DNA of 64,000 nucleotides from JBGQAS01 sp963699305 (GCA_963699305.1 OY969431.1:1054001-1118000), one strand, 5' to 3'; shown: positions 36,689-46,280, numbered from the stretch's first letter. The notes: generated by a model from the sequence alone, not told the origin. Made by a program: numbers and translations.

Positions 36689-37621
36689 ATGGCAAATGGA
36701 TATGCATGTTCTATAGTCATCCCCGTATATAAGGGAGTCGAGACATTACCCGTATTGTTAGAAAGACTTGCTATCGAATTACCAAAAACTTGCGATAAAT
36801 TTGAAGTGATCCTGGTTGATGACGGGAGTCCTGATAATAGCTGGGAGATCATATCCACATTCTCAAAAAAGTATTCCTGGATTCGTGGCATTAAACTGAT
36901 GCGTAATTACGGACAGCAAAACGCAACTTTATGTGGTGTTCGCAATGCACTGTATCCTATTACAGTCACTATGGATGATGACTTGCAGCATCCTCCGGAA
37001 GAGATTCATAAACTATTGGGGAAATTCGCTGAAGGTTTTGATGTAGTGTATGGCGCTCCCCAACAGCTTCCAAATGACATCATTCGCAATATGATCACAC
37101 GCTTGACAAAGAAACTATTATCGTATGTCATGGGTGTCCCTTCGATGAAACACATTTCTGCTTTCTGTGCGTTTCGGACTGAGCTTCGTAATGCATTTGC
37201 CAATTTTCAAAGTCCCGATTTTACTCTGGATGTCCTTCTTTCATGGGGCACTTCAAAGTTCACTTATGTATTTGTTAATCTTAATAAGGCAAAAAAATCA
37301 AATTATGGATTTTTCAAACTTGCTGCCCAGGCATTGCTCATTCTCACGGGGTTCAGCACAGCTCCATTACGTTTTGCAACCATCACAGGATTCCTGATGA
37401 CAATTGTCGGATTAGCGGTGTTGGTTTATGTGACGATTATTTTCTTTTCAGAAGGAAGTGTCCCCGGTTTTCCATTTTTAGCCTCCATCATCGCATTGTT
37501 TAGTGGGACACAACTTTTTTCGCTGGGGATTTTTGGAGAATACTTGGGAACAATTTTTAAACGCAGCATGGATAAACCTCCCTACATTGTTGAACAAACC
37601 ATTGAACGGAAATCACAATAA
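36689..37621 (+). CDS. ArnC/GtrB-like family 2 glycosyltransferase, membrane-anchored (copy 2)
   Basis: A 310-residue paralog of the gene at 34478: SIVIPVYKGVETLPV, VDDGSPDNSW, MRNYGQQNATLCG, TMDDDLQHPPEEI, and two C-terminal membrane helices. Start choice: the ATG at 36689 is nearest to the conserved N-terminus; a GTG at 36668 is also possible. Two members in one cluster suggest two lipid-linked sugars or donors with different specificity. It is followed by wbqC after 3 nt. Confidence 0.9.
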   Translation: MANGYACSIVIPVYKGVETLPVLLERLAIELPKTCDKFEVILVDDGSPDNSWEIISTFSKKYSWIRGIKLMRNYGQQNATLCGVRNALYPITVTMDDDLQHPPEEIHKLLGKFAEGFDVVYGAPQQLPNDIIRNMITRLTKKLLSYVMGVPSMKHISAFCAFRTELRNAFANFQSPDFTLDVLLSWGTSKFTYVFVNLNKAKKSNYGFFKLAAQALLILTGFSTAPLRFATITGFLMTIVGLAVLVYVTIIFFSEGSVPGFPFLASIIALFSGTQLFSLGIFGEYLGTIFKRSMDKPPYIVEQTIERKSQ

Positions 37622-37624
37622 CTA

Positions 37625-38323
37625 ATGAACGTCACTGTTTTGCAACCTTCCTATATTCCCTGGCGGGGTTATTTTCATCAAATCTTGAAATCAGATCTCT
37701 TTATTTTTTATGACGATGTTCAATACGATAAGCATGGTTGGCGTAATCGAAACCGGATTAAAACCGTCAACGGCACTCAATGGATGACAATTCCGGTACT
37801 CACTGCAGGGGTTATTGAAAACTCCACTCCTATCAACCAGATCAAGATCGACTGGCATCGCAATTGGAATGAAAAGCATTGGCAGATGTTGAAGCAAACT
37901 TATGGAAAGACTCCATACTTTTCTTTGTATGAGAGCTGGCTTTCTGCTTTCTATTCAAGTCATCCGACTCTTCTTGCAGATTTCACCATCGATTTGACCA
38001 TTGCAATTTGTAAAGCGTTAAATTTCAACAACACCAAATTCATCCGATCTTCTGAGTTGCAAAATATTTCTGGTGTGAAGAATGAACGTCTGATCAACAT
38101 CCTAAAAAGTATCGGGGCAACCCATTATATTTCCGGTCCATCTGCACAGGACTACATCGAGGATGCAATGTTCAAAGATGCTGGAATCGAATTGGAATAT
38201 ATGAATTATGATTATCCGACTTATCCGCAAAGATTCCCGCCTTTCGATCCTAATGTTTCCATTCTCGATCTGATGTTTATGATCGGGCCTGATACACTAA
38301 AATATATCGAAAACAATCAATAA
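37625..38323 (+). CDS. WbqC-family protein
   Basis: A 232-residue WbqC-like protein (PF08889 type). Recognisable stretches: VTVLQPSYIPWRGYFHQI at the N-terminus, DDVQYDKHGWRNRNRIKT, and AHYISGPSAQDYIEDA-like region ATHYISGPSAQDYIE. WbqC occurs in O-antigen and surface-glycan gene sets; its biochemical role is unsettled. Here it sits between a glycosyltransferase and a DegT-family gene, consistent with modification of an aminosugar (inference). Copies begin with little SD, possibly translationally coupled. Confidence 0.82.
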   Translation: MNVTVLQPSYIPWRGYFHQILKSDLFIFYDDVQYDKHGWRNRNRIKTVNGTQWMTIPVLTAGVIENSTPINQIKIDWHRNWNEKHWQMLKQTYGKTPYFSLYESWLSAFYSSHPTLLADFTIDLTIAICKALNFNNTKFIRSSELQNISGVKNERLINILKSIGATHYISGPSAQDYIEDAMFKDAGIELEYMNYDYPTYPQRFPPFDPNVSILDLMFMIGPDTLKYIENNQ

Positions 38324-38326
38324 TCA

Positions 38327-39283
38327 ATGTTCATCCTCGAACAAAGAGCATCGACCATAATTTATAACTTTTTACTTAGCAATCCCAGCCAGAAAGTTTA
38401 TTTGCTGCCTGCTAATATTTGTCCAATCGTCCCAGCAATTTTTCTAAAAGCGCAGCAGAATTTCGAATTCGTCGACATCTCGCCAACTACTTTTGGAATG
38501 GATGAAGAAGCAACCTTGAAACGATTAAAGCTCGATCCTTCAAAGTATGCTGGAGTCTTGTACGTTCATTCATATGGTGATGAATCTATTCCGCAATCCT
38601 TTTTTCAAACGTTGAAGCATTTCCATCCGGAACTTAACATAATCGATGATCGTTGTCTTTGTTTTCCAACCTTGATTGATCCGGATCTAACTTACATAGA
38701 TCTGGCAATTTATTCGACTGGATATGCAAAACCTGTGGACGTCGGTTTCGGTGGATATGGATGGCTCAAGGAAATTCATCAGTACCGATCGTCATTGTTG
38801 CCTTATTCAAATGCTTCTCGAAATAAGATCGAACAGGAATTAAAAACTGCGCTCTCTCAAGAAGTCCGATTTCATTACCGGATAGATGATTGGTTAAATG
38901 GATCACCTATCGAATATTCTGTTCATCAATATACTTCAATGATTCAAGCAGAATTAATAAGAATTCAAAATCAAAAGAATCAGATCAACAAGATCTATTC
39001 ATCTGGTTTACCCATTGAGATTCAATATCCAAAAGAATTCCAGAATTGGCGATTTAATATTAAGGTTGCTCATAAAGAGAAAATAATAAAGCGACTATTC
39101 GATGCAGGGTTGTTTGCAAGTTCACTTTATCATTCCCTCGGTGGTATCATGGGAAGAGGAGATTTCCCAAAAGCCAAGCAGCTGCATCAGAATATAATTA
39201 ACCTTTTTAACGATCGGTACTATACAGAAGAACAAGCATACCAAACCGTCAATATCATTAACTCACTCGTAAAGCGTGCATGA
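38327..39283 (+). CDS. divergent DegT/AHBA-type aminotransferase-fold protein
   Basis: A 318-residue protein, shorter than the usual 370-400 of the DegT/DnrJ/EryC1 family. It keeps a PLP-site-like order: NIIDDRCLCF (D107/D108 in place of the ring-N Asp) and STGYAKPVDVGFGGYG, where K135 could be the Schiff-base lysine. The N-terminus lacks the usual substrate-binding tail and the C-terminus is short. It may be a weakly active or dedicated aminosugar enzyme, or a partner of WbqC, which is directly upstream (4 nt). I am not sure that it is catalytic. Confidence 0.6.
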   Translation: MFILEQRASTIIYNFLLSNPSQKVYLLPANICPIVPAIFLKAQQNFEFVDISPTTFGMDEEATLKRLKLDPSKYAGVLYVHSYGDESIPQSFFQTLKHFHPELNIIDDRCLCFPTLIDPDLTYIDLAIYSTGYAKPVDVGFGGYGWLKEIHQYRSSLLPYSNASRNKIEQELKTALSQEVRFHYRIDDWLNGSPIEYSVHQYTSMIQAELIRIQNQKNQINKIYSSGLPIEIQYPKEFQNWRFNIKVAHKEKIIKRLFDAGLFASSLYHSLGGIMGRGDFPKAKQLHQNIINLFNDRYYTEEQAYQTVNIINSLVKRA

Positions 39284-39295
39284 AATGGATTCCAT

Positions 39296-40426
39296 ATGAC
39301 AATTGATTTCAACCGTCCTTGCCAAATTGGTAATGAAATGCAATATATCGAGCAGGCAATTTCCAGCGGGCATATTTCAGGCGATGGTGTTTTTACAAAA
39401 AATTGTCATGCGCTATTGGAAAAAGAGCTGGGAATTCCCAAAGTATTACTGACAACCAGCTGTACTCATGCATTGGAAATGACTGCCATCCTTTTGGATA
39501 TCACACCAGGGGATGAAGTAATTGTGCCTTCATTTACTTTTGTTTCCACAGTCAATGCTTTCGTTTTGAGAGGTGCCAAGCCGATCTTCATCGATTGCAG
39601 GGAAGATACATTAAACCTTGATGAGAGTAAGTTGGACTCTTTGGTCACACCTTTGACGAAGGCAATCGTGCCAGTCCATTACGCAGGAGTTGGATGCGAA
39701 ATGGATCGGATAGTAGATATTGCCCAATCTCACAACATTCCCGTCGTGGAAGATAATGCGCATGGTTTATTTGGGAAATATAAAGGAAAATTTCTTGGGA
39801 CCTTTGGCACCTTCGCTGCTCAGAGTTTCCACGAGACAAAAAACTTTACCTCTGGTGAAGGTGGAGCGCTTCTGATCAACGATGGAAAATACATTGATGA
39901 TGCTGAAATCATTCGCGAAAAAGGGACCGACCGCAGTCGTTTTTTCCGCGGTCAGGTGGATAAGTATGGGTGGGTCAAATGTGGTTCAAGTTATTTGCCT
40001 TCGGATATTCTCGCAGCATTTTTATATGCTCAATTGGAACAATGGCAATTGGTTCAGAAGAAAAGACAACAGATTTGGGAATTCTATTTTCAGAATCTAT
40101 CGAAGTGGGCAGCAGAAAACAATGTCCGATTACCAGTGATACCTGATCACTGTGAGCAATCGTTTCATATGTTTTATCTATTGCTTCCGAACTTGGAAAC
40201 GAGGACTCGTTTTATTGCATATTTAAAATTGAAAGAGGTGCAATCCGTCTTCCATTACTTACCTCTCCATCTGTCTCTCATGGGTAGAAGTTATGGAGGA
40301 AAACAAGGTGATTGCCCGGTTACAGAAAGAATCAGTGATCAACTGACTCGACTCCCTATGCATTTTGACCTGACAAACAGTCAATTAGAACAAATCGTAG
40401 ATACGGTTACATCTTTTAAAGTATAA
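39296..40426 (+). CDS. dTDP-4-amino-4,6-dideoxygalactose transaminase (RffA/WecE-like)
   Basis: A 376-residue DegT-family aminotransferase. MTIDFNRPCQIGNEMQYI at the N-terminus, SCTHALEMTAILL, EVIVPSFTFVSTVNAF, VVEDNAHGLFG and FHETKNFTSGEGG with the Schiff-base lysine K182 are typical of WecE/RffA. It uses L-glutamate to aminate dTDP-4-keto-6-deoxyglucose, the RfbB product, to a dTDP-4-aminosugar. It is complete and starts at the ATG at 39296 with little SD. It ends the cluster. Confidence 0.9.
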   Translation: MTIDFNRPCQIGNEMQYIEQAISSGHISGDGVFTKNCHALLEKELGIPKVLLTTSCTHALEMTAILLDITPGDEVIVPSFTFVSTVNAFVLRGAKPIFIDCREDTLNLDESKLDSLVTPLTKAIVPVHYAGVGCEMDRIVDIAQSHNIPVVEDNAHGLFGKYKGKFLGTFGTFAAQSFHETKNFTSGEGGALLINDGKYIDDAEIIREKGTDRSRFFRGQVDKYGWVKCGSSYLPSDILAAFLYAQLEQWQLVQKKRQQIWEFYFQNLSKWAAENNVRLPVIPDHCEQSFHMFYLLLPNLETRTRFIAYLKLKEVQSVFHYLPLHLSLMGRSYGGKQGDCPVTERISDQLTRLPMHFDLTNSQLEQIVDTVTSFKV

Positions 40427-40476
40427 AAACTTTTTACATAGTGATTTTTTCTGATAATGGGTGTTAAAATACAATC

Positions 40477-40890
40477 ATGCAAAAAGAGATGTTTAAAAAA
40501 GTCAGCCCGTTTTGGACTATCTGGATGCCCCTTTTGAGTGGGATTCTCATTCTGGGAATATTGTTCGTTTTCTTATTCTTTTCTTCTGCAAAAGGTTTTT
40601 CAGCGGTTTCAAATTTATCATCTATTTCAATAATCATCATTGCTTTCCCTGTCATTCTTCTTGGCGTCGTTGGCTTCATATTTATTATCTTCATTATTAA
40701 GTGCCTTTCCCATTTATCAATAAGAATGCCGGTTTGGTTGTTGAATATTTCATCCACTTCGAATAAATGGTTGAAACGGGTGGACACTCTCAGCAATTTT
40801 TCATCCCGTCCATTTATTTTCATGAATTTGATGATTTCTCAATTTCGATCTCTGATTGATAAAATTAAAATAATTTCCCAAGCGAAATAA
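40477..40890 (+). CDS. small membrane protein of unknown function
   Basis: A 137-residue protein with two strong hydrophobic segments (about 12-35 and 45-75), then a polar C-terminus rich in Ser, Lys and Phe. I do not recognise the family. The ATG has no good SD; a TAAAAT (40465-40470) lies only 6 nt upstream, so the mRNA might be almost leaderless (inference). It is 19 nt upstream of a YtxH-like gene. Confidence 0.6.
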   Translation: MQKEMFKKVSPFWTIWMPLLSGILILGILFVFLFFSSAKGFSAVSNLSSISIIIIAFPVILLGVVGFIFIIFIIKCLSHLSIRMPVWLLNISSTSNKWLKRVDTLSNFSSRPFIFMNLMISQFRSLIDKIKIISQAK

Positions 40891-40909
40891 TCAAGAGGAT
40901 GGTGATGCC

Positions 40910-41110
40910 ATGGAAAAATGGAAGGTCCAATCAATCATATTAGGAGGAGTTGTAGGTGCTTTATTAGGTACAGCAGCAGCGTTCATATTTGTTAAAAGTG
41001 CTGAGAAGCTTGACCAAAAACCCAAACTATCACCAGGTCAGGGTGTAAAAGTTGGGATGAGTTTATTGGGAATACTACGGATGTTTTCTGACCTTGGAAA
41101 AGGTGGTTGA
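40910..41110 (+). CDS. small YtxH-like glycine-rich membrane protein
   Basis: A 66-residue protein. A single membrane helix with a small-residue face (SIILGGVVGALLGTAAAFIF) is followed by a polar tail, the layout of the YtxH family of envelope-associated proteins. The ATG at 40910 follows an AGAGGATGGTGATGCC leader (AGAGG). Function unknown; a similar small protein is at 47.3 kb. A terminator follows. Confidence 0.65.
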   Translation: MEKWKVQSIILGGVVGALLGTAAAFIFVKSAEKLDQKPKLSPGQGVKVGMSLLGILRMFSDLGKGG

Positions 41111-41127
41111 TTGTGTATAAATTCTTA

Positions 41128-41154
41128 AATGCCGCATACCTATGCGGCATTTTT
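41128..41154 (+). terminator. intrinsic terminator after the small membrane proteins
   Basis: AAATGCCGCATA and TATGCGGCATTT pair with a two-base loop, followed by TTATT. It lies between the YtxH-like gene and the PfkB gene, which excludes the longer upstream starts of the latter. Confidence 0.85.
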
Positions 41155-41167
41155 ATTACCTGAAATA

Positions 41168-42184
41168 ATGAATATTTCCGCTGGCAATCCACTTCTCGAT
41201 TACATTATTTCCGGTTCCCTCAACACTGAATATATAATTCCCATCTCGGGAAATCCTGCAATTGATTTCATTGGTGGAAATTTGTCTTATTGCTTCGCAG
41301 GACTGTCTTTGTGGAATACCAGTATTGGTTTGATCAGTAAAGTGAGTCAAGATTTTCCTTTGGACCGTTTAAAGGTTTTTAAAGATCATCATTGTGACCT
41401 TAAAGGTATTGTTGTATCTCGCGAAAAGTTTGATCATCGCAATTTCATTTCCTATCAAAGTGCTACGTCAGTGGATGTTGATCATCCCATGGCTCATTTT
41501 GCTCGTGTGAACTATGAATTTCCAAAAAGCCTACTTGGGTATCAATCTTTCAACAATTATTTTATAAAAGGTAATCCATATTTCATACGCGCCACTGAAA
41601 TTCCAGTCGCTTATCTGGATGTCAGCGCGGCGCATTTATGTCCTGCTGATATTCGGACTCACTCCTCGATTTGTTCGGCATTACGAAAAGGGCTTATTCG
41701 CACCCTGACGTTGGATCCTTCCGAGCAATATATGCACCCAAACTTCTGGCCGGAGTTCCGTCCTCTATTACAAGATGTGACTGCTTTACTAGTCTCAGAA
41801 AAAAAACTTCGCAATCTTTTTAATAACAACCGTATGGAATTATGGGAAATGGCTGAAGCCCTCTGTAATATGGGTGTTCAGATTGTTGTGATCAAATGTG
41901 CTTCAAAAGGACAATTTCTTTATGATAATTATAATAAAAAACGATTTCATATTCCAGCTTATCCGGTAAAAATTGAAAGTCTTGCAGGCGTAGGAGATGC
42001 TTTTTGCGGTGGATTCCTTTATGGATATAAGGAATCATTCGATCCATTATTAGCTACATTGTATGGGAATATTTCTGCTTCAATAGCGATCGAGGTAAGT
42101 AATCCTTGGTTAATGCTTGAGCCGCTTCCAGGGTTGTTGAATGCAAGATTTTCTCAATTGCGAAAGAATGTCCGTAAACTTTAA
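41168..42184 (+). CDS. PfkB-family carbohydrate or nucleoside kinase, divergent
   Basis: A 338-residue ribokinase-like protein. GGNLSYCFAGLSLWNTSIGL near the N-terminus is the substrate-side motif and AGVGDAFCGGF (D near 277) the C-terminal ATP/catalytic motif. The remainder is poorly matched and the usual N-terminal lid is reduced. The ATG at 41168 is chosen because a longer in-frame start would overlap the terminator. Sugar unknown. It converges on the cyclase gene. Confidence 0.75.
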   Translation: MNISAGNPLLDYIISGSLNTEYIIPISGNPAIDFIGGNLSYCFAGLSLWNTSIGLISKVSQDFPLDRLKVFKDHHCDLKGIVVSREKFDHRNFISYQSATSVDVDHPMAHFARVNYEFPKSLLGYQSFNNYFIKGNPYFIRATEIPVAYLDVSAAHLCPADIRTHSSICSALRKGLIRTLTLDPSEQYMHPNFWPEFRPLLQDVTALLVSEKKLRNLFNNNRMELWEMAEALCNMGVQIVVIKCASKGQFLYDNYNKKRFHIPAYPVKIESLAGVGDAFCGGFLYGYKESFDPLLATLYGNISASIAIEVSNPWLMLEPLPGLLNARFSQLRKNVRKL

Positions 42185-42187
42185 TTC

Positions 42188-43900
42188 TTAAGATAGCCTG
42201 ATACCGGTGACCTGAAACACCTCAATTGGTTCGACCTTTCCTTTCACAGCGATTGACCCCACATTATTCATTTCCATCCTCTGCCTGACTGATTCTTCAA
42301 CAGCTTTGCTTACCATAATTTGCCCAGCACTAGCCAATTCTTGAATTCGTTTTGCAGTGTTAACGGTATCACCTATTGCCGTAAATTCCATCTTTTTTTC
42401 AGTCCCGATCAATCCAAGAATCACTTCCCCGGTATGAATGCCAATTCCAAATTCAAGAGCATGATTGCTATCATTTAACTGGGTTACAGCAGACTGGATG
42501 TCTAGTGATGTATACACCGCTCGAAGAATATGATCCGTCTGCGCCAAAGGTGCATTAAACCAGGCAAGGATTCCATCTCCCAGGAATTTATCGATTGTTC
42601 CACCATTCTCAAGAATAATATTCGACGCACAAGAGAGATACTTGTTTAATAAGGTGATAAGGTTTTCAGGGGCAATTTTTTCACTTAAACTGGTGAAATC
42701 ACGAATATCTGCAAAAAGAACTGTAATCACTTTCTTCGTCCCACCCAGTTCAAGTTGATTGGGGTCCAGTTGCTTGATGATTTCCGGTGACACCATCCTT
42801 TCAAATAACCTTTGACTTGCTTCCAACTTCTTCCGTTCTGTTAAGTCATCGATAACAATGACAGTTCCTATGACTTTACCATCCGTTGTTCGAAGAGGGG
42901 AAATTACTAATCTCAACGATGTCTTTGGACAAGGTTCTTCTTCTATTAAATAATCCTGCTCCAAAATTATCACTCCTTTTTCAATCGCTTCCATTTGTGC
43001 TTTTTGGAATTCATCATTGAAACAAGGGATTTCTTTATATATAGGTTTGCCAATAATTTCCCGTCCTTTGATTGAAAAGATTCGGGAAGCGGCAGAGTTA
43101 CATAAATTAATATTATTTTCCAGGTCTGTCGTAATAACACCGCTGGTTACAGAAGAAAAAGCATTATCCAGCAGTTGCTTTAATTGGGTGACCTCCTCCA
43201 ATGTATGCTGCACAGATTCATACAACCTGGCATTCTCCAAGGCAACAGCCGCCTGGTCTGCAAAACCTTTCATAATATCCAATTCTTTATTAGTAAATAA
43301 GCCCGCTTTGATTCGATTATCGGTATAGATGATCCCGGTTAATAAACCTTTAGCTTTTAAGGGGACGCATAAGATTGACCGCAAATTATACGAAATGACG
43401 CTTTCCTGGTTGTCAAATCTTGGATCTTTTTGCGCATTTGTTGTTAATATCGGTTCACCACTGGAAACAACTTGATTTATCAGTGTCGAACTGAAAGTAA
43501 TTTCATCTTTGGCTATGGTTTCTTGTTCCCAATCGCGGGCGACTTTTATTTGTAATTCCCCATGTTCATCATACAACATTAAAAATCCTCGTTCAGCATT
43601 GGTGAGGCGGATGATCGTATCCATAACGATCTGGAGTACGGTGGATAAGTTTAACGATGAATTTACCACTCTACCGATTCCGGATAATGCCCCCAATTTT
43701 TCATGATCCTTTAGTAGAGAATCCACCTTTTGTTGTATTTTTATGATTTCATTGCTGATTAAATTGAGAAAACTATCAAGAGACTGCACAGTTTGAGGAT
43801 CTCCACAAGCATCCCGGATTGATTGCACTTGTTTGAGTTGTTCAAGTACGATCCGAAACTGTGTTCTAAGCAAATTTTCAGTCAATGATTCAGAACTCAT
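42188..43900 (-). CDS. class III adenylate/guanylate cyclase with GAF and PAS sensors
   Basis: A 570-residue signalling protein, cytoplasmic (no signal or membrane span seen). A GAF domain follows an N-terminal helix (about residues 65-215: FLMLYDEHGELQIKVARDWE), a PAS domain (about 235-350), then the cyclase domain (about 385-570). Metal residues are in LFADIRDFTSLSE and FLGDGILAWFN, with GIGIHTGEVILGLIG and TAIGDTVNTAKRIQELA following. The substrate (ATP or GTP) is not decided here. It overlaps the transglutaminase gene upstream by 4 nt, so expression is coupled. Confidence 0.92.
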   Translation of the reverse strand: MSSESLTENLLRTQFRIVLEQLKQVQSIRDACGDPQTVQSLDSFLNLISNEIIKIQQKVDSLLKDHEKLGALSGIGRVVNSSLNLSTVLQIVMDTIIRLTNAERGFLMLYDEHGELQIKVARDWEQETIAKDEITFSSTLINQVVSSGEPILTTNAQKDPRFDNQESVISYNLRSILCVPLKAKGLLTGIIYTDNRIKAGLFTNKELDIMKGFADQAAVALENARLYESVQHTLEEVTQLKQLLDNAFSSVTSGVITTDLENNINLCNSAASRIFSIKGREIIGKPIYKEIPCFNDEFQKAQMEAIEKGVIILEQDYLIEEEPCPKTSLRLVISPLRTTDGKVIGTVIVIDDLTERKKLEASQRLFERMVSPEIIKQLDPNQLELGGTKKVITVLFADIRDFTSLSEKIAPENLITLLNKYLSCASNIILENGGTIDKFLGDGILAWFNAPLAQTDHILRAVYTSLDIQSAVTQLNDSNHALEFGIGIHTGEVILGLIGTEKKMEFTAIGDTVNTAKRIQELASAGQIMVSKAVEESVRQRMEMNNVGSIAVKGKVEPIEVFQVTGIRLS

Positions 43901-46230
43901 CGACTTCCCCTTTTCGAAAGTTTGAAAAGGTTTCGAAAACGCTTTTTGAATATCGTGCGCTGTATAGATTTTGCTGAACCCTCTGCCTTTGCCTGATCAG
44001 CATGCGATGCACTATATAGATCGCGTTCGTATTCGAGCAGCAGTATCTTTGCAGGATGCTCAACCATGGGTAATTCTTGAACCAAGGATTTTATTTTTTC
44101 TTGTGGAGTTTGTGAAGGCGAAACCCTGAGATTAATTTTCTTTGCAGAGATCATCACATTTTCGAATAAACGCTGGATTGGAGTGAGTTCTTCTCGGTGT
44201 GCCCAATCTGAGATCCAATCGGGGATTCCGATATCCAGCTTTCTCAAAAGATGGATAATAAAGGTAGGAATTGATTTCTTTTTACGCTTCTTCAGGGTTT
44301 GTCGCCGCCAGATGAATACTCCTACCAGGATGATGACCATAGCCAAAAATGCTAAATATCCGAAGAGTTTATCCAGTTGTGTCGATTCCTCAATCCCAGC
44401 ACTGTTCGCATTTGTATCACCAGTTGCAATATTCCCAACCTCTGGTTCTTGAAAATTTCTAGTTGCATCAGCAATTGGTGTTGCTATTATTAAGTTGCGG
44501 TCTACCAATTGGTACCGCAACGGCAGAATCGTAACGGTTGGTTCAAATTCAACCCATCCTATCCCTTCGAACCATACCTCTGGCCAGGCATGGCTGTCCT
44601 TCAACCGTGCTCGGAACTGAGTACCCGTTGCCAATCTTTCGCCTTGTGCATATCCGACTGCCAACCGGGCTGGAATTCCCAAAGTACGTAGCAAAACAAC
44701 CTCCGCAGATGCGTAGTATGTACAAAATCCCTTTTTCTGATCAAAAAGCAACCAATCAACAAGGTCGCGCCTTTCAGGCAGGGATGGGACAGTACCTTCA
44801 TACTGGATATTCCCTCGTAAATATTCCGTGATAGCAAGAGTTTTATCAAAAGGATTATGGACTCCTACCGTGATTTCCAATGCAAGATCTCTTACACGCT
44901 CGGGCAAGTCTTCGGGTAGTTGTAAATAGCGTTCCTTGATCCACTCTGGATAATTGTTTCCTGAAACGATCAGCTGTTCGGATGAAGGATAATTTAAGAT
45001 AGTCTCAAATGTGTATTTTTGATTTTGTTCAAGTGGTTTATTGGGAATGATTGATATGATATCCTTTTTCGAATCCGGCTGATTAAAGAATAAGAGCTCA
45101 CCGGGAAGATCGATTGAGGTGATATTTCCACTTGTGAAGAATATACCAATCTTCCTCGAAGATCGGATCGAAAGAGTTACGACAGGAGATGTTCCGGTCT
45201 GTGCATTTTCATTAATACTAGTCGACGACGAGTAAGGTAACAGCGAATAATCTGAGTTGCTCCATTCTTCACCATCATAATAGTCGTACACCCGTGACCG
45301 CCAATAGAAGTTGTAACCGCTTGGCGGAGTTTCTGAAGACTCTATATAAAGCAATACTTGATCGTCGGTTGGAATACTTTGACCAATTGAAAAAATCGCT
45401 TCATTTTTGAAAAATGACGTATCTTCTGGTTGATTCAATGGAGCAAACACATTGTTCCAACGTGTTGTGAGATTTTCAAAGTACTTCCTTACCTGTTGTT
45501 GTTCAACGGTCCCAGGCGTGAATGCGTTGACAATACTTGGGATAGTCCACGCAAGGAAGACGATCAAAATTGAGTTGAGAATCACATTCCTGTTAAAGTC
45601 CAGCTTCGAATTGGGTTCATAAACAATATGATTCTTCTTCCAAAAACTTTCACGATTATTGAAAAATATCCTCGCCATCAGGAATAATAGGAAAAGAAAA
45701 AATATTGCCGTCAGAAACCAACTTTTATTTTGTTTAGGCAGGAAAACATCGATCGTGATGAGACCGACCGAACCAAAAATAATGGCACCCCAGGGATTGT
45801 TGGATCGAACAAGTGAAAAACCAGAGAAAAATCCAATAAACCAGCAGCATATAGTCACTGCAAAAAGAAAGAATAACGTACTTTCTATGGGTTGGTGATG
45901 GAATAATTGATAGATCGATTGTCCCAATTGGAATAGTACATTGAAAATTCGATCAAACAATCCTTGTTGTCCCCGTAATGTCAATCCCAAAAACGGGAAA
46001 ATTACCACAATGGATATGAGAAGAGAGGATAGAAGAACTTCGAACGTTGAGAGTTTGCTGTAACCAATCGCAATGCCGATGACACAGCTTAGGATGATCA
46101 GTAATGTAATTGTTTCAAGATCATCCGCCCAATGTGAAATACCCAAGTACAACCCAATCGATACCATCATGATCAACAATCGAGCGATCGATGGGTAATC
46201 CCATACTTTGGTTAATTTTTTCTGTATCAT
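43897..46230 (-). CDS. TgpA-like transglutaminase membrane protein
   Basis: A 777-residue membrane protein: multiple N-terminal spans (about residues 15-240), a large extracytoplasmic region, a transglutaminase-like domain with FCTYYASAEVVLLRTLGIPAR (catalytic Cys), RLKDSHAWPEVWFEG (His) and GWVEFEPTV (Asp), one more span (about 622-640), and a cytoplasmic tail (DUF4129-like region). Such proteins are thought to modify wall or periplasmic peptides. It is divergent from the PAP2 gene and overlaps the cyclase. Confidence 0.9.
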   Translation of the reverse strand: MIQKKLTKVWDYPSIARLLIMMVSIGLYLGISHWADDLETITLLIILSCVIGIAIGYSKLSTFEVLLSSLLISIVVIFPFLGLTLRGQQGLFDRIFNVLFQLGQSIYQLFHHQPIESTLFFLFAVTICCWFIGFFSGFSLVRSNNPWGAIIFGSVGLITIDVFLPKQNKSWFLTAIFFLFLLFLMARIFFNNRESFWKKNHIVYEPNSKLDFNRNVILNSILIVFLAWTIPSIVNAFTPGTVEQQQVRKYFENLTTRWNNVFAPLNQPEDTSFFKNEAIFSIGQSIPTDDQVLLYIESSETPPSGYNFYWRSRVYDYYDGEEWSNSDYSLLPYSSSTSINENAQTGTSPVVTLSIRSSRKIGIFFTSGNITSIDLPGELLFFNQPDSKKDIISIIPNKPLEQNQKYTFETILNYPSSEQLIVSGNNYPEWIKERYLQLPEDLPERVRDLALEITVGVHNPFDKTLAITEYLRGNIQYEGTVPSLPERRDLVDWLLFDQKKGFCTYYASAEVVLLRTLGIPARLAVGYAQGERLATGTQFRARLKDSHAWPEVWFEGIGWVEFEPTVTILPLRYQLVDRNLIIATPIADATRNFQEPEVGNIATGDTNANSAGIEESTQLDKLFGYLAFLAMVIILVGVFIWRRQTLKKRKKKSIPTFIIHLLRKLDIGIPDWISDWAHREELTPIQRLFENVMISAKKINLRVSPSQTPQEKIKSLVQELPMVEHPAKILLLEYERDLYSASHADQAKAEGSAKSIQRTIFKKRFRNLFKLSKRGSR

Positions 46231-46280
46231 CTAGTGTACAATATTATCATAAGGCAAAATTTGGTTTCTAGGAAACATTT

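Noticed and set aside
41129..41167. Longer start for the PfkB gene
   Set aside because: It would put the first codons in the terminator hairpin at 41128-41154; the ATG at 41168 fits better.
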